From positions 2,734,127 to 2,798,126 of the forward strand of contig VFFE01007724.1 in the NCBI GenBank assembly GCA_008921705.1: DNA of 64,000 nucleotides, written 5' to 3'. The stretch comes from Burhinus oedicnemus. Taxonomy: Eukaryota; Chordata; Aves; Charadriiformes; Burhinidae. This document shows positions 44,400 through 57,600 of the stretch, piece after piece (the stretch's first letter is position 1; each line of letters begins with the position of its first letter). The translations under genes and the position numbers were made by a program. Under the pieces are notes generated by a model, which had not been told where the DNA came from, searched no databases, and was given only the letters and a program-made list of their open reading frames with translations.

Positions 44400-45688
44400 A
44401 AACATAACCCCCATTTTTAAAAAGGGGGAAAAAAGGAAGACCCGGGAAACTACAGGCTAGTCAGTCTCACCTCTGTGCCCAGCAAGACCGTGGAGCAGAT
44501 TCTCCTTGAAACTCTGCTAATGCACATGGAAAATAAGGAGGTGATCAGTGACAGCCAACTTCTTTTGCTAAGGGCAAATCATGTCTGACAAATTTGGTGG
44601 CCTTCTACAACAGCGTTATAGCATTGATGGATAAGAGAAGAGCAACTGACATCATCTGCCTGGACTTGTGCGAAGTATTTGACGCTGTCTCACCTGACAT
44701 CCTTGTCTCTAAATTGGAGAGACACAGGTTTGACAGATGGACTACTCGGTGGATAAGAAATTGGCTGGATGGGCACACTCAAAAAGTTGAGGTCAACAGG
44801 TCGATGTCCAAGTGGAGACCAGTGACGAGTGGCATTCCTCAGGGGTCGGTACTGGGACTGGCGCTGTTTAACATCTTTGTTGGTGACGTGGACAGAGGGA
44901 TTTGCTGATGACACCAAGCTGTGTGGTGCAGTCAACACACTGGAGGGAAAGGATGCCATCCAGAGGGACCGTGACAGCCTTGAGAAGTGGGCCTGTGCAA
45001 ACCTCACGAAGTTCAACCAGGCTAAGTGCAAAGTCCTGCACCTGGGTCAGGGCAATCCCAAGCAGAAACACAGGCTGGGCAGAGAATGGATTGAGAGCAG
45101 CCCTGAGGAGAAGGATCTGGGGATGTTGGTTGATGAGAAGCTCAACATGAGCCGGCAATGTGTGCACGCAGCCCAGAAAGCCAACGGCGTGCTGGGCAGC
45201 ATCAAAAGAACCGTGGCCAGCAGGTCGAGGGAGATGAGACTGCCCCTCTACTTCCCTCTCATGAGACCCCACCTGGAGTACTGCCTCCAGCTCTGGAGCC
45301 CCCAGCATAAGAAGGACATGGACCTGTCGGAGTGAGTCCAGAGGAGGGCCACAAAGATGATCAGAAGGCTGGAGCAACTCTCCCATGAAGATAGGCTGAG
45401 AGAGAGGCTACAAGGACATGTAGCGATAGGACAAGGGGTAATGATTTTAAACTGAAAGAGGGGAGGTTCAGATTAGATATTAGGAAGAAATTTTTCACTC
45501 TGAGGGTGGTAAGACACTGGCCCAGGTTGCCCAGAGAGGTTGTGGATGCCCCATCCCTGGAAGTGTTCAAGGCCAGGTTGGATGGGGCTTTGAGCAACCT
45601 GGTCTAGTGGGAGGTGTCCTTGCCCATGGCAGGGGGTTTGGAACTAGGTGATCTTTAAGGTCCCTTCCAACCCAAACCATTCTATGAT
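44400..45688 (+). mobile_element. CR1 LINE with decayed reverse-transcriptase region
   Basis: The longest CR1 in the window (about 1.29 kb). CR1 elements encode an endonuclease/reverse transcriptase that copies element RNA at the target site. This copy starts inside the RT region. In one frame (44594-44908) the RT motif GIPQGSVLG is intact at 44831-44857; the catalytic FADD motif (44901-44912) is in a different frame, because about 20 bases appear missing just before it. The second frame runs to TGA near 45335. Close to 45404 another block of 100 bases or more is missing relative to the copy at 35.3 kb, after which the usual 3' part continues to ATTCTATGAT (45679-45688). The element is dead: truncated, frameshifted and internally deleted. 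Confidence 0.95.
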
Positions 45689-45689
45689 A

Positions 45690-46320
45690 TTTGCTATCTA
45701 TAGCATCACTGCAATGAAGTCCAAAATATTAGGGTCATTAGCAGTGTGCCTTAGAGAAACTGGTCTATCAGGTATATACGTATTTTGCTTTTAAATATAT
45801 TCTTTGAATTGTGTAGTATTTTTCTGAGATCTGTTGTAGAATCTTTTGGTCAGTAGATGGTGCAGCAGGTTACAAACTTGTTGGTTTTCCCATGTGACAT
45901 AATTTTGACCATTACTTGAATCAATAAAGTAAAATTTTAGTTTAGACATGTTTAATTTATATTAGTAAATTCGGATCAAATCCATTAGGCTTTAACTATT
46001 ATTAGTTATTTTTAAATTGCATATACAATGCATAAAAGTGGCATTGGATGTAAATTAGCATATACAAAGTATCATAAGCAAACTTGGATAAAGTCAATGT
46101 GAGTGTTTAGTTGATTAAAGTGGATAGATATAACTTTACTGAAATACAGACAATGGATTTGTTGAGTTTTTCTGGAAAGTCATCCTCCTAAAAGAAACTC
46201 AGATTAGAAACCATTGCTATTGGCATGAATTGTATCAAATTCTGCATGGACTTATACCAAAATAAATTCAGTTAATTTCCTTCTGTGCATAGTGCTGTTA
46301 GCCATTGCATGTGCAGTTAG
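45690..46320. other. AT-rich non-coding stretch
   Basis: Nothing recognised. TCAGTAGATGGTGCAG (45850-45865) is weakly CTCF-like. Confidence 0.5.
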
Positions 46321-46322
46321 CC

Positions 46323-46422
46323 ATGCATGGTTTAGTGGCAGACCTGGTAGAATAGGGTCAATGGTTGGACTAGATGATCTTTAAAGGTCTTTTCCAACCT
46401 AAACGATTCTATGATTCTATGG
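46323..46422 (+). mobile_element. CR1 LINE, 3'-end fragment (~100 bp)
   Basis: ATGGTTGGACTAGATGATCT, then TTTTCCAACCTAAACGATTC and two ATTCTATG-type units at the end. The GCATGGTTTAGTGGC start resembles a different CR1 3' variant from the other copies, so the subfamily probably differs. Confidence 0.9.
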
Positions 46423-46424
46423 TT

Positions 46425-49400
46425 AGTCACGTGTACTAGTAAGACTTCGAAGAAAAGGAAGTTAGCTAACGTATTGAAGAACACTGTAGTAAGATGCTGC
46501 TGCTTTATTGAAACTTAAATTACGTGAAAAGGCCCTTATGAAATACTCAAGTATGAACTCAAGAACTAGAAAGTCAGTTTGGTAATTAAGAAACAAACAT
46601 ATCATTTAGGATCTACTGAAGCTTAGTGTCTCTGCTTTGCTAATTAATGGTTTGCCCACCATCAGCCACATCTCTGTTGAGCTAGCTTTTTTTTCCTCCT
46701 TGAATGGAAGGAGAGCAGTACTACTTGTAAGGTGCGTGATGTACTCAGTGGAGTTGGAATTTTCTTTACTTGAGCTATCACAGGCTGAGATGTGACACTA
46801 GGACAGCTCTCAGCTGTAGAGGCTACTTAGGCTACTAGAGGACGTGGGAGCATTTGTTTTCTTTCTGCAGATTTGCATGATAGTCCTCGTAGCCAACAAA
46901 ACTAATTGTTTCTGTGTAACATCTAAAATACCAGTTGATAGAATCAAACCAAGGATTTATGACACTACGTGGTGTATATTCCACTATAGTCAATATAAAG
47001 CACAAAGCTTTGAAAATCACCTGGAAGTATCATGTACTCTGGACTTGCCTTCTTTTGAAATACTGTAGGAATAACGTGTGTATCAGGAAACCTGCCTATT
47101 GTATGCCACACATGTTCTTCTTAACTGATATTTTTCCTGTAATACAATATAGTTACAAATTCTACTCTGACAGATTTCTGAATTGCTTATTAGTTAAATG
47201 GCTTATGGTTGGTGAAACACACAATTAAAAAATTGAATCTGTGTGAGCTAAGGCTTTGCTTCATCAATTTTTCTAGTTTTCGGAATGAAAATTTATGAAT
47301 TTACTGTTGATTTATTGTCTCGTGTTCAGAAAATTCTTTTTGTGCCAAAAGGCCATTGCAGAAATCACCAGATCCAGTTTTTATTGAAATGAACCACGAT
47401 TTTCTATTTGATTCTTGTGAAAATGGTATTGGTTCTAAACTATTAAAATGCAAGATCTATTACTGCCTCGCACCTCTTAAGAAAAAGAAAATTACAGACT
47501 TTACATCTATTTTTGTGATGTGGTGGGATAATCAAAGTTTAAAGCTTCAAGGTCAAATGTACTTTCCTGAGTGACTCGATTACTGCTCAGTTTGATGGCA
47601 GTAGAGGAACAAGGATGCTTGAGCTTTAAGATTGCTGGGTTTTCATTATACAACTAGAGCATATTAACAGGAAGCCGTTAAATACAATTTATGTGTGAAT
47701 AGTCCAATTGGTAGGCATATTTGCTCCATTGTGTGAGGGATTAAATAAATGTAATGCTTTCTCATTATTATTCACTGAATAGATTTTTTTATTAAGTTTT
47801 GTTTAAAATGTGCAGTTATATTGTCAAAGTGACATGTCTGTTTCCTTAAAAGCTAAGTCTATACTGAAAAAAATGTGCTGTAAAGTTTATAATGCTATTA
47901 GTCCAATGTTAGCCATTTAATTTTTTTTTTCCTTTTGCACATACCCTTTATATTTGCATTCTGCTGAGCAGTTTGCATGTTTGTAATCTTATAAATTGTG
48001 TGGCTGTTGAGGCATACAAGTCTTTGGTAAGTACTTTCATAAATCTTTAAATGTTCATTTAGAAATCACGGAAATACATCATTTTCCAACTAGAGAGATA
48101 CATAAATAAGAATTCTAGTACCAGTTTAAAATTTTCTCAACACCATGCCAGAGGGTCATCTCTGGTCTTATATTCCATGCCACAGCTATTTTCAGAGATT
48201 AAAGTTCTATATTACTTTTTTTTCAGCTTATGCCAATTTACTCTGCCTTTTTCCCATTTACTAGTCTATAATTTACACCTCCATTTGTCATCTCCGTTTC
48301 TGGCCCAGGTTCTTTGCTAAATATACTTACACAGAGTAAATGAAACAATCTCTGAATTGGGCTTCTTTCTTCAATGGGTTGGCAGAAGAATTCTCTGTAG
48401 CATTAGCTGGATGACTTTCTCTGGCAAGTTGTTTGCAGCAGTTATTAATCTTATTTTGTTGTCATTGTCATGTGAGAATCCTAACATGAATTACTGTATT
48501 TTAATTCCCTTGGAGAAAAGCATGGATATATATTGTAATGAATGCAATTCTGGAATGGTCTTGCTAACGTAAAAATATGCTCAAATTTCTAGTAGAAGAT
48601 TAGCCCAATCAAACAAAATATTAGTTATAAAAAGCAGTTATTAAGGCGATGCTGTGTTCTTGACACTGTAATTGTGCTGTATGTAAGACTTCCCTTTAAC
48701 CAGTGGAGGCATAGAGAAATGGGTACAGGTCAACACCATACAGCCTCGCTCAAACGGTGGCTAGGATCATCCGATTACTGCATATGCTCCTCGTTCTGAT
48801 TTTCCTGATTGCATGCTGGGAAGTTTCAGGCAGAAACCTCCCCTCCTGGGCTTTCCTGAATTGCTGTTCCTGGCTTTACACCAGATTCTGATGCAGGTCC
48901 AGATCTAGCAGTCCTGAAGGTTGTTATCATCCTTCTGCCTGACAGATGCATCCCCCTACTTGACATCTAATAACAATTTGTCATTAGCGTTTTAGTGGAG
49001 CTCAAGCTGTAAAAGTGAAATAGCATTCTCGCGGAGAGCACTACTGAAGAAAATACTGTGTTGATTCTCCTTTAGTTCTGGAAATAAGAGTGTAGACACA
49101 TAATCCAACGTTGCTTAAAATACGATTAAAAATCTTGAGAGAGGCTTCATATCTATAATCAGATCTGCAGACTGTTTCTTCATAATTATCTGGTATTTTA
49201 TTAGTTTCTAATGCTGTATATGCCACATCTGAATATATATGTTCTTCAGCCATCTTGCATAGATAATAGAATTTGATATGAATAGATTCCTTTTTACATT
49301 TACAGTCTTATTGGAAAATCTAATAGTAGTTGATACGTATCTACTTCACATTCCAAAGAATAATTTCAATAAATAAGCCCTTTTAAAGGATCAGAAAAAT

Positions 49401-51395
49401 GACATATGTGTTTTTCCTCAAGTTATGTTTCCTCCCAGAGCATGGAAGGAATGGAACTAGGGAAAGAGAAAGATCATCTCTAAAGAGAAAAATAAAATAA
49501 CCCGAAGAACAGACACATGCTGTCTTCAATCTATTTATCATTTTCAATATTTAACATCCTCTATTGCAAAATACCTAACAGGTTAACTTAGGGCTATTTT
49601 TATGTTCATTTGATTGGCGGTCACGTGAGAGCATTTGTGAAGGTAAAAATATTATGAGGTTTCTTGCTGCATAAGGGCCTTTAATATCTTTGACAAAAGA
49701 TTTACTCTTTGTGGGGTTTTTTGTTTGTTGGCAGGGGTTTTTCTGCTAAGTATTGTCAAAGTTTGCCCACCGCAAATGAGGAAAGGGAGATTGCATAGGT
49801 ATGTGTTCCTCTTTAAAGGTCTTCATGAAAAGGTAGGAGTAAAATTTTGGAAAGTGAGCTGTCACTGCTATCCATCAGTTGGTATCAAACAAAGAAACTT
49901 TCCTTTTACAGTCTGCAAAGCCAGTAATCTCTAAACCATGTTGGTCTTCCCTTTCTCTCTACCAAGCACAACGGAAAAAGATAGCAAAAATTCCAAATGG
50001 AGGGGAAAAAAAGAGCATTGAGCACATATTCCGTTAACTCTAACGTTTGTTAGGTTGTCTAGATATAATATTTTGGAAATATTTTATTGTCTAATGCATG
50101 CCAAAGCATTTTGGCCTCTTCATATTCACTGCTAATAAAAACAACAGAAGTTCAATGAAATATTCGCCCTGTTCTTTTATTGGGCTAAGAAATAAAATCC
50201 TGATAGCCTTGATTGCTTCCACTTTCTTTTGTTGCTGTTGTTTTCGTTGGACTGCGGTCAGTAAGAAAAGCACTGATGTGGAAAGGATGCCTTCGGAACG
50301 TCAGCCAGGCACATAACCCAAAATATTTTCATCTTCCAATGAGCCTTAAACTAAAGCCAAGATTCAACTGAGTAAATTCTCATTGCCTTCATGAAAATTA
50401 GCACGTGCATTCTGCAGGTTTCTTTCCAAGTGATTTCTTCAGCGTTCTTCTGGCACAGAGTTACTGAAGTTATCCCTGGTATGACCTACACTTGGAAAGA
50501 AGTAGAGGTTTTAAGATACCCGTTTTCACTGATTGTTTCTCCAAATTACAAAGCCAGTGGGCGTAACTTGAGTCACTTAGCAATTTTATAGTGCACAATT
50601 ATCTTTATTGCTGATTCCCTCTGTACCAAATCCTGGATGAGGCAAAATTTGTGTATTTTTATATTTATACCAAAATTTAAGTATTTTAGTGGTGAGACTA
50701 CAAAAAAACTTGGTTCAACTTTGTTGAAAGTACTTCCAGTATCTGAAAAAAGTAAATCAAATATCTTTTTTTTCCTTCTTTTAAAGGATGGTAAATTGTA
50801 CAATTGTATGAACTTCTTTTTGCTTTTACAGACTGCTTATAAAACAGTCCCCTCCTCCCGCCCCTCTCCCCCCCATCTGCCTGATCAGGTAGTTCATACT
50901 GTAATTCTGATTAATTGTTTCAATGTAGGTATCTGCAATTCGATCTGCTTTAAAAAGGAAATCTATTACAGTATCTATTTGAGGAAATCCATATAAGCTT
51001 GTAAGGGATTCATTTTACGTTAGCATTCATACCATGTTCTAACATAAGTGCTAATTTGAATGCTTCAGCTGATTTTAAGTGACCATGAATATGCTACAGT
51101 ACAGTAACTTTTGCCTTAATCTTTAGTGGTCAAATTAAATTCATTGCTATTTAAACGCTGTTCTTCTATCAGATCACTCTTTGAGCCTGGAGTACATAAG
51201 GCAGAAAAAACTAGCTGCAGAAATCTGGTTAAGAAAATGTATTTATATGTGGTGGCTTGGAATTAATATCTAAATTTGTGCAGGGATTTGGAGTTCTGTT
51301 GAAATGATACAATGATCGAGAATTTATGCAATAGTTTTAATTAGTGAAAAGCTAGACCCAGAGTTGCTGTTGCCTGAGCATCTAACTATGCAGCA
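46425..51395. other. AT-rich non-coding stretch
   Basis: No gene or interspersed repeat recognised in nearly 5 kb. ATTTGCAT octamers at 46871-46878 and 47952-47959. Open frames at 46844-47228, 47356-47574 and 50637-50996 have biased composition and no splice support. Confidence 0.55.
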
Positions 51396-51399
51396 GTTT

Positions 51400-51489
51400 G
51401 GATTTTCATAAGGCACCTAACCAAGTTATGGACCTAACTCCCTACAAAATCAATGTCTGTAACCTGTTTAGCTGCCTTTTAAGTATCCC
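51400..51489. mobile_element. degraded palindromic MITE-like amniote repeat
   Basis: GGATTTTCATAAGGCACCTAA, ATGGACCTAACTCCCTAC, AAATCAATG and AGCTGCCTTTTAAG occur in the order expected of a common sauropsid palindromic repeat (GATTTTCAAA..GGCACCTAA..CAATGGG.. and its mirror). The right arm is shorter and poorer. The family is recognised from memory of its pattern; I do not assign a library name. Confidence 0.45.
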
Positions 51490-52150
51490 ACTACATTCCT
51501 GTTTACCTTTGAAACTGTGCTGTTTGGTCCAAATCCTATAACCCAGTTACGAAACTGAGGAAGGTATCTGTTCACGTTGGTAAAGGGTGCAACGCAGATT
51601 GGTTTTTCGAGATCGGCTGCAAAAGGCTCCATTATGCCAGAGCAAACAGATCGGTCACAGTTTTCTTATTTTTGTATGCTACACAACGCAAAAAACGGTG
51701 TGTGCTTCATGCTTCAACGGAGTCCAGTTCGATAAAAATTGTATCAGTTTAATCAATAGTAATGTTTTATCTGACTAAAAAATACTCGTAAGCGTTGTTT
51801 TGAAAGAACAGGCCTTATGAAAGTCTCTACCTTTTTAGAGCCAGGGCTCTCTGGCCTCACGTATATTTAAGTGCCTATTACCTTTTTTGCCTGCCTCTAT
51901 AAACACACCGAGTATTGTTCCTGGAATCATGACTACAGAAAGATGCTGTTTCTGGGAACAGTGTTACAGAGCTGGTAATGTTGATTGGTGACTAATTAGT
52001 GTCATTCCCAGAAGTATTATCTCCGGAAGAATTTCCGAGAAGGGACTGACAACGTGGTGTGTTGGTGTATGCCCAAGCCATGCTGGGGCTCTCCTACCCC
52101 TCCTGTAACTCCAAGTTAAGGCTGTGACAAATGGCAGTTATGAATTTGTA

Positions 52151-52166
52151 TTTTTTTTTTTTTTTT
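52151..52166. repeat. poly-T run (16 T)
   Basis: Homopolymer seen directly. Confidence 0.9.
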
Positions 52167-54248
52167 CCCAACCATAATTAGCTAAAGCCTAGCTCTGTTC
52201 CCTTCACTTCAGCCCTGTATCCTATTCTGTGCTTTCGTTACAGGAAGCACACCAAAAAGCAGGACATAATACTAATGGCTTTAGTTGGCTGCCTGCGTGC
52301 ATTACTTCTGCGCATACAGAATTCGGAACTATTAAACAGGCCATGTACATTTGCGTGTCTAATTTACAAAAATACCTACTCTTACATAGGAGAACTTGTC
52401 TTGTGACACATCTCTAAGTGAACCCATGATGGATGGAAATATCTTAAGATAATTACTGGAAGAATCTAAGCAAATCAAATGTAAAGAAAAAAAACAGTAG
52501 GAAATCAGGCAAGCAAAAGAAGCACGGCTAAGGAAAGTAACAATAATGAATTAACATTCAAAACATAGTATAATTTTTAGTTGGTTGGAAATGAAAATCC
52601 AGAAGATGGTCTGGATTTTGTCAGAAAGCTTTAATGTTCTTCCGTTAAAAAAGTTTAAGGAACAGAGCTGCCAGCGGCAATTGTGAAGTGTTTGTGTCTG
52701 CTGAGGAACTGTATGAGCTGCACGCAAGGAGGTGCCGTGTCAAATAAAAACCATTGTTGGAGGTAGCTCAGTTGCATTACAAGTGCTAAAAGAAACCTTA
52801 CAGCTAGGAAATCAACACTAGAGTTGCCCATTCTGTTTGGGGATTAGAGAAATTTATCTCGGGAGCGTCTTTAGGATTTGCTTTTGCATATTGGCTGGAA
52901 CTGGTTGCAGCAGCGCATCTTCCCTTGCAACACTGGTTTTGGTAGCGGCGGTGGGGCTCGATCGGTGGATACCTGGATAAAACTACCTTAGATAAGGTTG
53001 GATGATATTTGAATCCATTTTTGCTTTATTCAAAAAGCATCTCTTGTAGGACGGTGTATAATTTAAGCTCGTAGTCTTCATTTGAAAGTTCCGTTGATAC
53101 ATCTATGCTAACATAGTTTTATTTGCAAAACATCTGTTGTTCCTCTGCTCTTCCCTAAGGACTTTTGATGATGTAGCCATTTGGTTTAGCTGTGGATGTG
53201 ATTTATTTATCTGTTTGCTTATTGGCAAGACTTCAAAATCGGCGAATCCAGATAGGTTGGATACAATTTACACAGCCCAGAGCTGCCTCCCCGCCTCCAA
53301 GTAATTTTTCTAGCATATCTATCTGAACGCATTTAGATGACTAGGATAAAATAGAATATCAAATGTGCTTTGCAAGTACCTCTGTATCTAAATTCACACT
53401 CTTGTTGCTATTTATATGTCAAGGAAAAATATCAAAGTCCATTATTGTTGTGCAGGCAAAGGTTTCGGGGGCATGGGATAATGATTCAGGGTTTCAGGGT
53501 TTTGCCATTAGTTCACTGAATGGTTTTTGGTTGAATAGCTCAGCATTTAATTTTGCCTCAGTCTGCCTGAGAATGTAAAGACTGGAAGGTTCACTGTATG
53601 CAAAGCTAAATGGATCCTCAGCATTTGTGGTTATGTTTTCCTGACCTGAGGGTCTCTTTTACAGCCAGCAACCTTGGCAGAGCATGTCATGATCATAGAA
53701 TTTTTTTCTTTCTTGCAGGGACACAACTCAAGTGATGAGTTGGCTTAGTCAAATTTTTGGGCAGACAGCAAGGGTACTGATAGTTGGGTTTTTTTTAATG
53801 TAGCTACCCTTCTGTTCCCGGAGATTTGCTGCAGAAAGTAATGAAATAAAACACTAAAAATCATTGCGGAGAATCAGTCTGAATTGTCTGCAGCCTATGC
53901 ATTTAAATCACCAAGAGGCCTTCTGCAGTCTCGCCAGTTATCACTTTTGCACATGTTGAGCCTTTGCTGCCTGCCAGCAGCAGTTCAGTAAGTTCTGCGC
54001 AGGATTTTCTCCTGAATCAATCCATTCTAAGCCGGTAGTAGAGCTCCTGATGTATTTTAATGAATTCTGTTTCACATTTTCCCATTTATACTGCAGTTTA
54101 TATACTGTCCTTTGAGATTTCTGTATTCATCTTATCTGGCTTTAGAAGAGTACTGGAGAATCTGGTAAATGACAGCTGCTGTGTTTTTAAATTTTGCTGC
54201 AAGGTTTCAGCAAGATAACATTGCAAGAGTGGAGGGGTTTTTGTTGAG

Positions 54249-54287
54249 TTTCTTCTTTCTTTTTTTTTCTTTTTTTTTTTTTCCCCC
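54249..54287. repeat. T-rich pyrimidine tract
   Basis: TTTCTTCTTTC followed by long T runs and CCCCC; no purine across the tract. Confidence 0.85.
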
Positions 54288-54678
54288 TGAACTGAAGCTG
54301 AGGACAAATTATTCCGTTGTTTAGCAAGTAACAGCATGTGTATAAATTTCTAACAACACTCAAACTGCTAAGAAACATGCCTCAGATTACATAAAATGGA
54401 AGGGTTATTTTTCCAGTGAAATACTTGATTTAGGATAAATACCACATCAGAGAAGTGAGGGGGACATCCTGAGTCATAAAGTTTATGGTCTCCAGTGGTG
54501 CAGCCAACCAAATCACACAATGCCATTAATATGTGTGTCAAGCTGTTTTGAAACTAGTTATGTTTCTTACCTCCATCACTTACAGAAAAACTGTTTTAGA
54601 ACTTCATTCAGACCCCTGCTTTTCGCTGCCAGCTAGTGTTTATTAATGACTATTTATTCTTGTGCTTTAGTTTTTCAC

Positions 54679-54691
54679 TTCCCCCTGCTAG
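54679..54691 (-). promoter_or_regulatory. CTCF-like motif (candidate)
   Basis: Minus strand CTAGCAGGGGGAA matches the AGCAGGGGG heart of the CTCF core with departures at both ends. Motif similarity only. Confidence 0.22.
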
Positions 54692-57600
54692 TATTTATTC
54701 ATTTCTTCCTGTCTTTCAACCCGTAGTGTGTTTTATTTATAAAATGGGTCACTGCAATTTTTAAGAAAATGTCCTGTATAGATTATGGAGCAGACTGATA
54801 AACTGCAAATTACAATAAGAGCACAGGGCCTTCAAACAGAGAGGTTGTCCCTTCCAGCAACTGAAAATTTGGTTATTTTCATTTAGAGGATAGAACCAGC
54901 AATACAATTAATATTGTAAAATCTTAGTGAAGCTTCTAACTCTTCGCATTTACCATGACATTGTGCAGGAAACGGTGGTGCACCACACTGCAAGGTCTAG
55001 ATATGGTCCAGTTCCTCTGTGGCACATATCCCAGCAAGAACCCGTCTACTTCAGATCTATAGCATGACAGGGAAGAGCATCAATGCTGAAGCTTTGTCCT
55101 GGTTTCTTTGTTTTCTTGCAGAAATGCTTCTTGTTTTTTTGTTTTCTTTGACTTGTTCAAGAAAACCAGTTTTCTTTTAAATTCTGCAGAAGGTCTCAGA
55201 TGAGGGAGTATTTTCCTATATGGCTTTTGAATAACAAGTTTCCCTGATAGAACCCGCAGAGAGCAGTCCCTTATCTGTGAACTCTGAAGTTCTCTGGGTA
55301 CTTTTTGTGTTCCCTCCTTATAAGCCTTCCTCTTCCCATGCTGCACGAACATTGGTACCTTTGCCCAGACCAGGGAGAGTCTTGGAGCTTGAAAGTCACG
55401 GCTAATAATTTCATCACTGGTATAGCTTATTTTGCAATTGTGTCACATTAGACGATCAAAGTTTTTAAATGCCAACATACCACTTAAATGCTACTTTCCC
55501 TAGGGTAGGTAAGTCTTCTAACAGTGATTATTCTTCCTGCTGTAACAGCAATGTACAAATAATAGTGGTAAATTCACACCATTGTCTCAAGTTGCATAAC
55601 TCCAAATGTACAAATTTTTTGTATTCATTAAAATTGCTTGATCTACCTTTTTCTTTATGTATTTTCCTCATCTTGCCTACGTCCAATCAGTGTAATGCAA
55701 ACTGACTCTCCTGAAAGTGGTACATGATTAGTTTGAGAGCGAGGGGAGAGGTCTGAAATACATACGATAAGAATCAGATTAGGAGCGAAATCCTAGCATT
55801 TCGGATCCAGTCGCCCCCATATTCAAGAAAAAGTGTGTTCCCTGAAACCAGAATTTGACTAATAAGCATATTCTGCATTTTGGCTTATGATCATGTTTCA
55901 CGTTAGTTTTGTTGGTGATTCCTCATTTATTATGACTTTATTTACATCTTTTAAAGTTGATTTACTGCCTAGGAAAATTTTAAACTGACAGATTTGGAAA
56001 CTGAAATTGTTTCCCTGTCTGTAAAAGATGGACAATGTAGGCAGCAGTACTATTCCCACTGTCCTGACAGATGTTGCAAGAGGCATCGACCCTGTGATGG
56101 TGAGTGGGTCTTGGTTTCTGTACCAGTTTCATTTCTTTGGCCTCTTCAAGAAGTTTTGTGTTGCAGTCTGCTTTACCTGAAGGGATATCAGATCTTGCGT
56201 TACCAATAATTCTCTAAATAATTCCTTGTTGAAGGTGAAATCCAGTGGTATTCCATGCTGCGTATCTACATGTCTTTCTCCTCTATAATAGCATAACAAT
56301 ATAGTTCTACATTTTGGAGCTGGTGCTTATTTGCAAATGAGCCTCTGAAGAGACCCGGTTAGGGATTATCTCTGCAGAAGATTCTCGTGGTTTTCATTGT
56401 TACTGTTCCTGGTCTGCTGATGTAGTAAAGTCTCAAATATCCAGGGCAATGCCAAGGGGAGAAAGGGGAGTAGCATGAGTAGTCAGGAATAAGCAAAAGG
56501 AAGATTTGATGTTTTAAAAATATGCTATAATGTATAACCTTTGGAAAAAAACCCGGCAAGCAGATTGCACGTTTTGAAAAAATGCAGACAAATTTCTGAA
56601 GAGAGTAGAAATGGTTTTAGTAACAGGTGGAGCTAAACTGGGAGAAGCTGTATGTGCTCCATCTCATCCTCTACAGCACCATGTAGCCAGCAGCGTTGGA
56701 GAAGAAACCTAGAGATACCTCAAAGTTGATCATAGGTATTTACCATAAAAGCTGAAAATCACCTGCTCATTTTAACAAAAAGCTTCAGCTTAGAAGCTTA
56801 TGACTGAAGGATCAAAGCAATCTCTTTGCTTTGCTTTTACCCATAGTATCTGCTAGTTTTGTTCATCTGTACACCTATCCATGTACATTCACAACTCGGG
56901 ATGCTTTTAAAACACACATTTTTAGGAATTTGTCTGTAGTTTTGTAGTGCAGCCAGTACTCTTCTTGTACCTGGATTACTCTATTAAAAGACAAATATAA
57001 AGTGATTAAGTATACTTCGAGCCATTTTTTCTTCTGATGAAAGGAGCAGAGAATAATGAATTGTTGCATGATAAATTTCTTCTGAAAATCGGCTTTTAGT
57101 CTTGCTGGCGTCTATCTTATAAAATGTGGCAGGATTTGCAGTTTCTCTTTCACAGTCATACAGATATTTTAAAGGAAACTACTGTAGGAGGAACAATTTT
57201 TATGTCCTTCAATGATTTACTGTATTTAATGAAATTGCATGTTTTCTTTGTCCCTTCCTATCCCTAAAACAATAAGATGGATCGTTATCCCAACAGAGGG
57301 CTCACTGTCATTCCCAACTGTCACGTCATCTCTGACACATCTTGGGCCGTGCAGCTGCTGTGACTAGTCCCTATGAATAATTAGTGTTTCTTTTAGAAGA
57401 GCACGGGTATAAGAATGCATATGTGCTTTGTATAAAATTAGTATAACGTATGTGTAAATATATGATGTATTACGCATTATAAATGCCAGCACATAAGGTA
57501 TTCTTTTTCTTAGCAGAAGCCTTGTGATCTCACTGTGTTCAGTAGACACTGGGCTTGCTTTGTGTGGAGGCAGGATTTGCCTCCTGTTGCTTGTCAGTAG

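Noticed and set aside
44868..45386. 172-codon minus-strand open frame
   Set aside because: Antisense shadow of the CR1 reverse-transcriptase region.
53692..53705. GATCATAGAATTTT, similar to a reverse CR1 3' end
   Set aside because: Only the first 10 bases agree; chance match.
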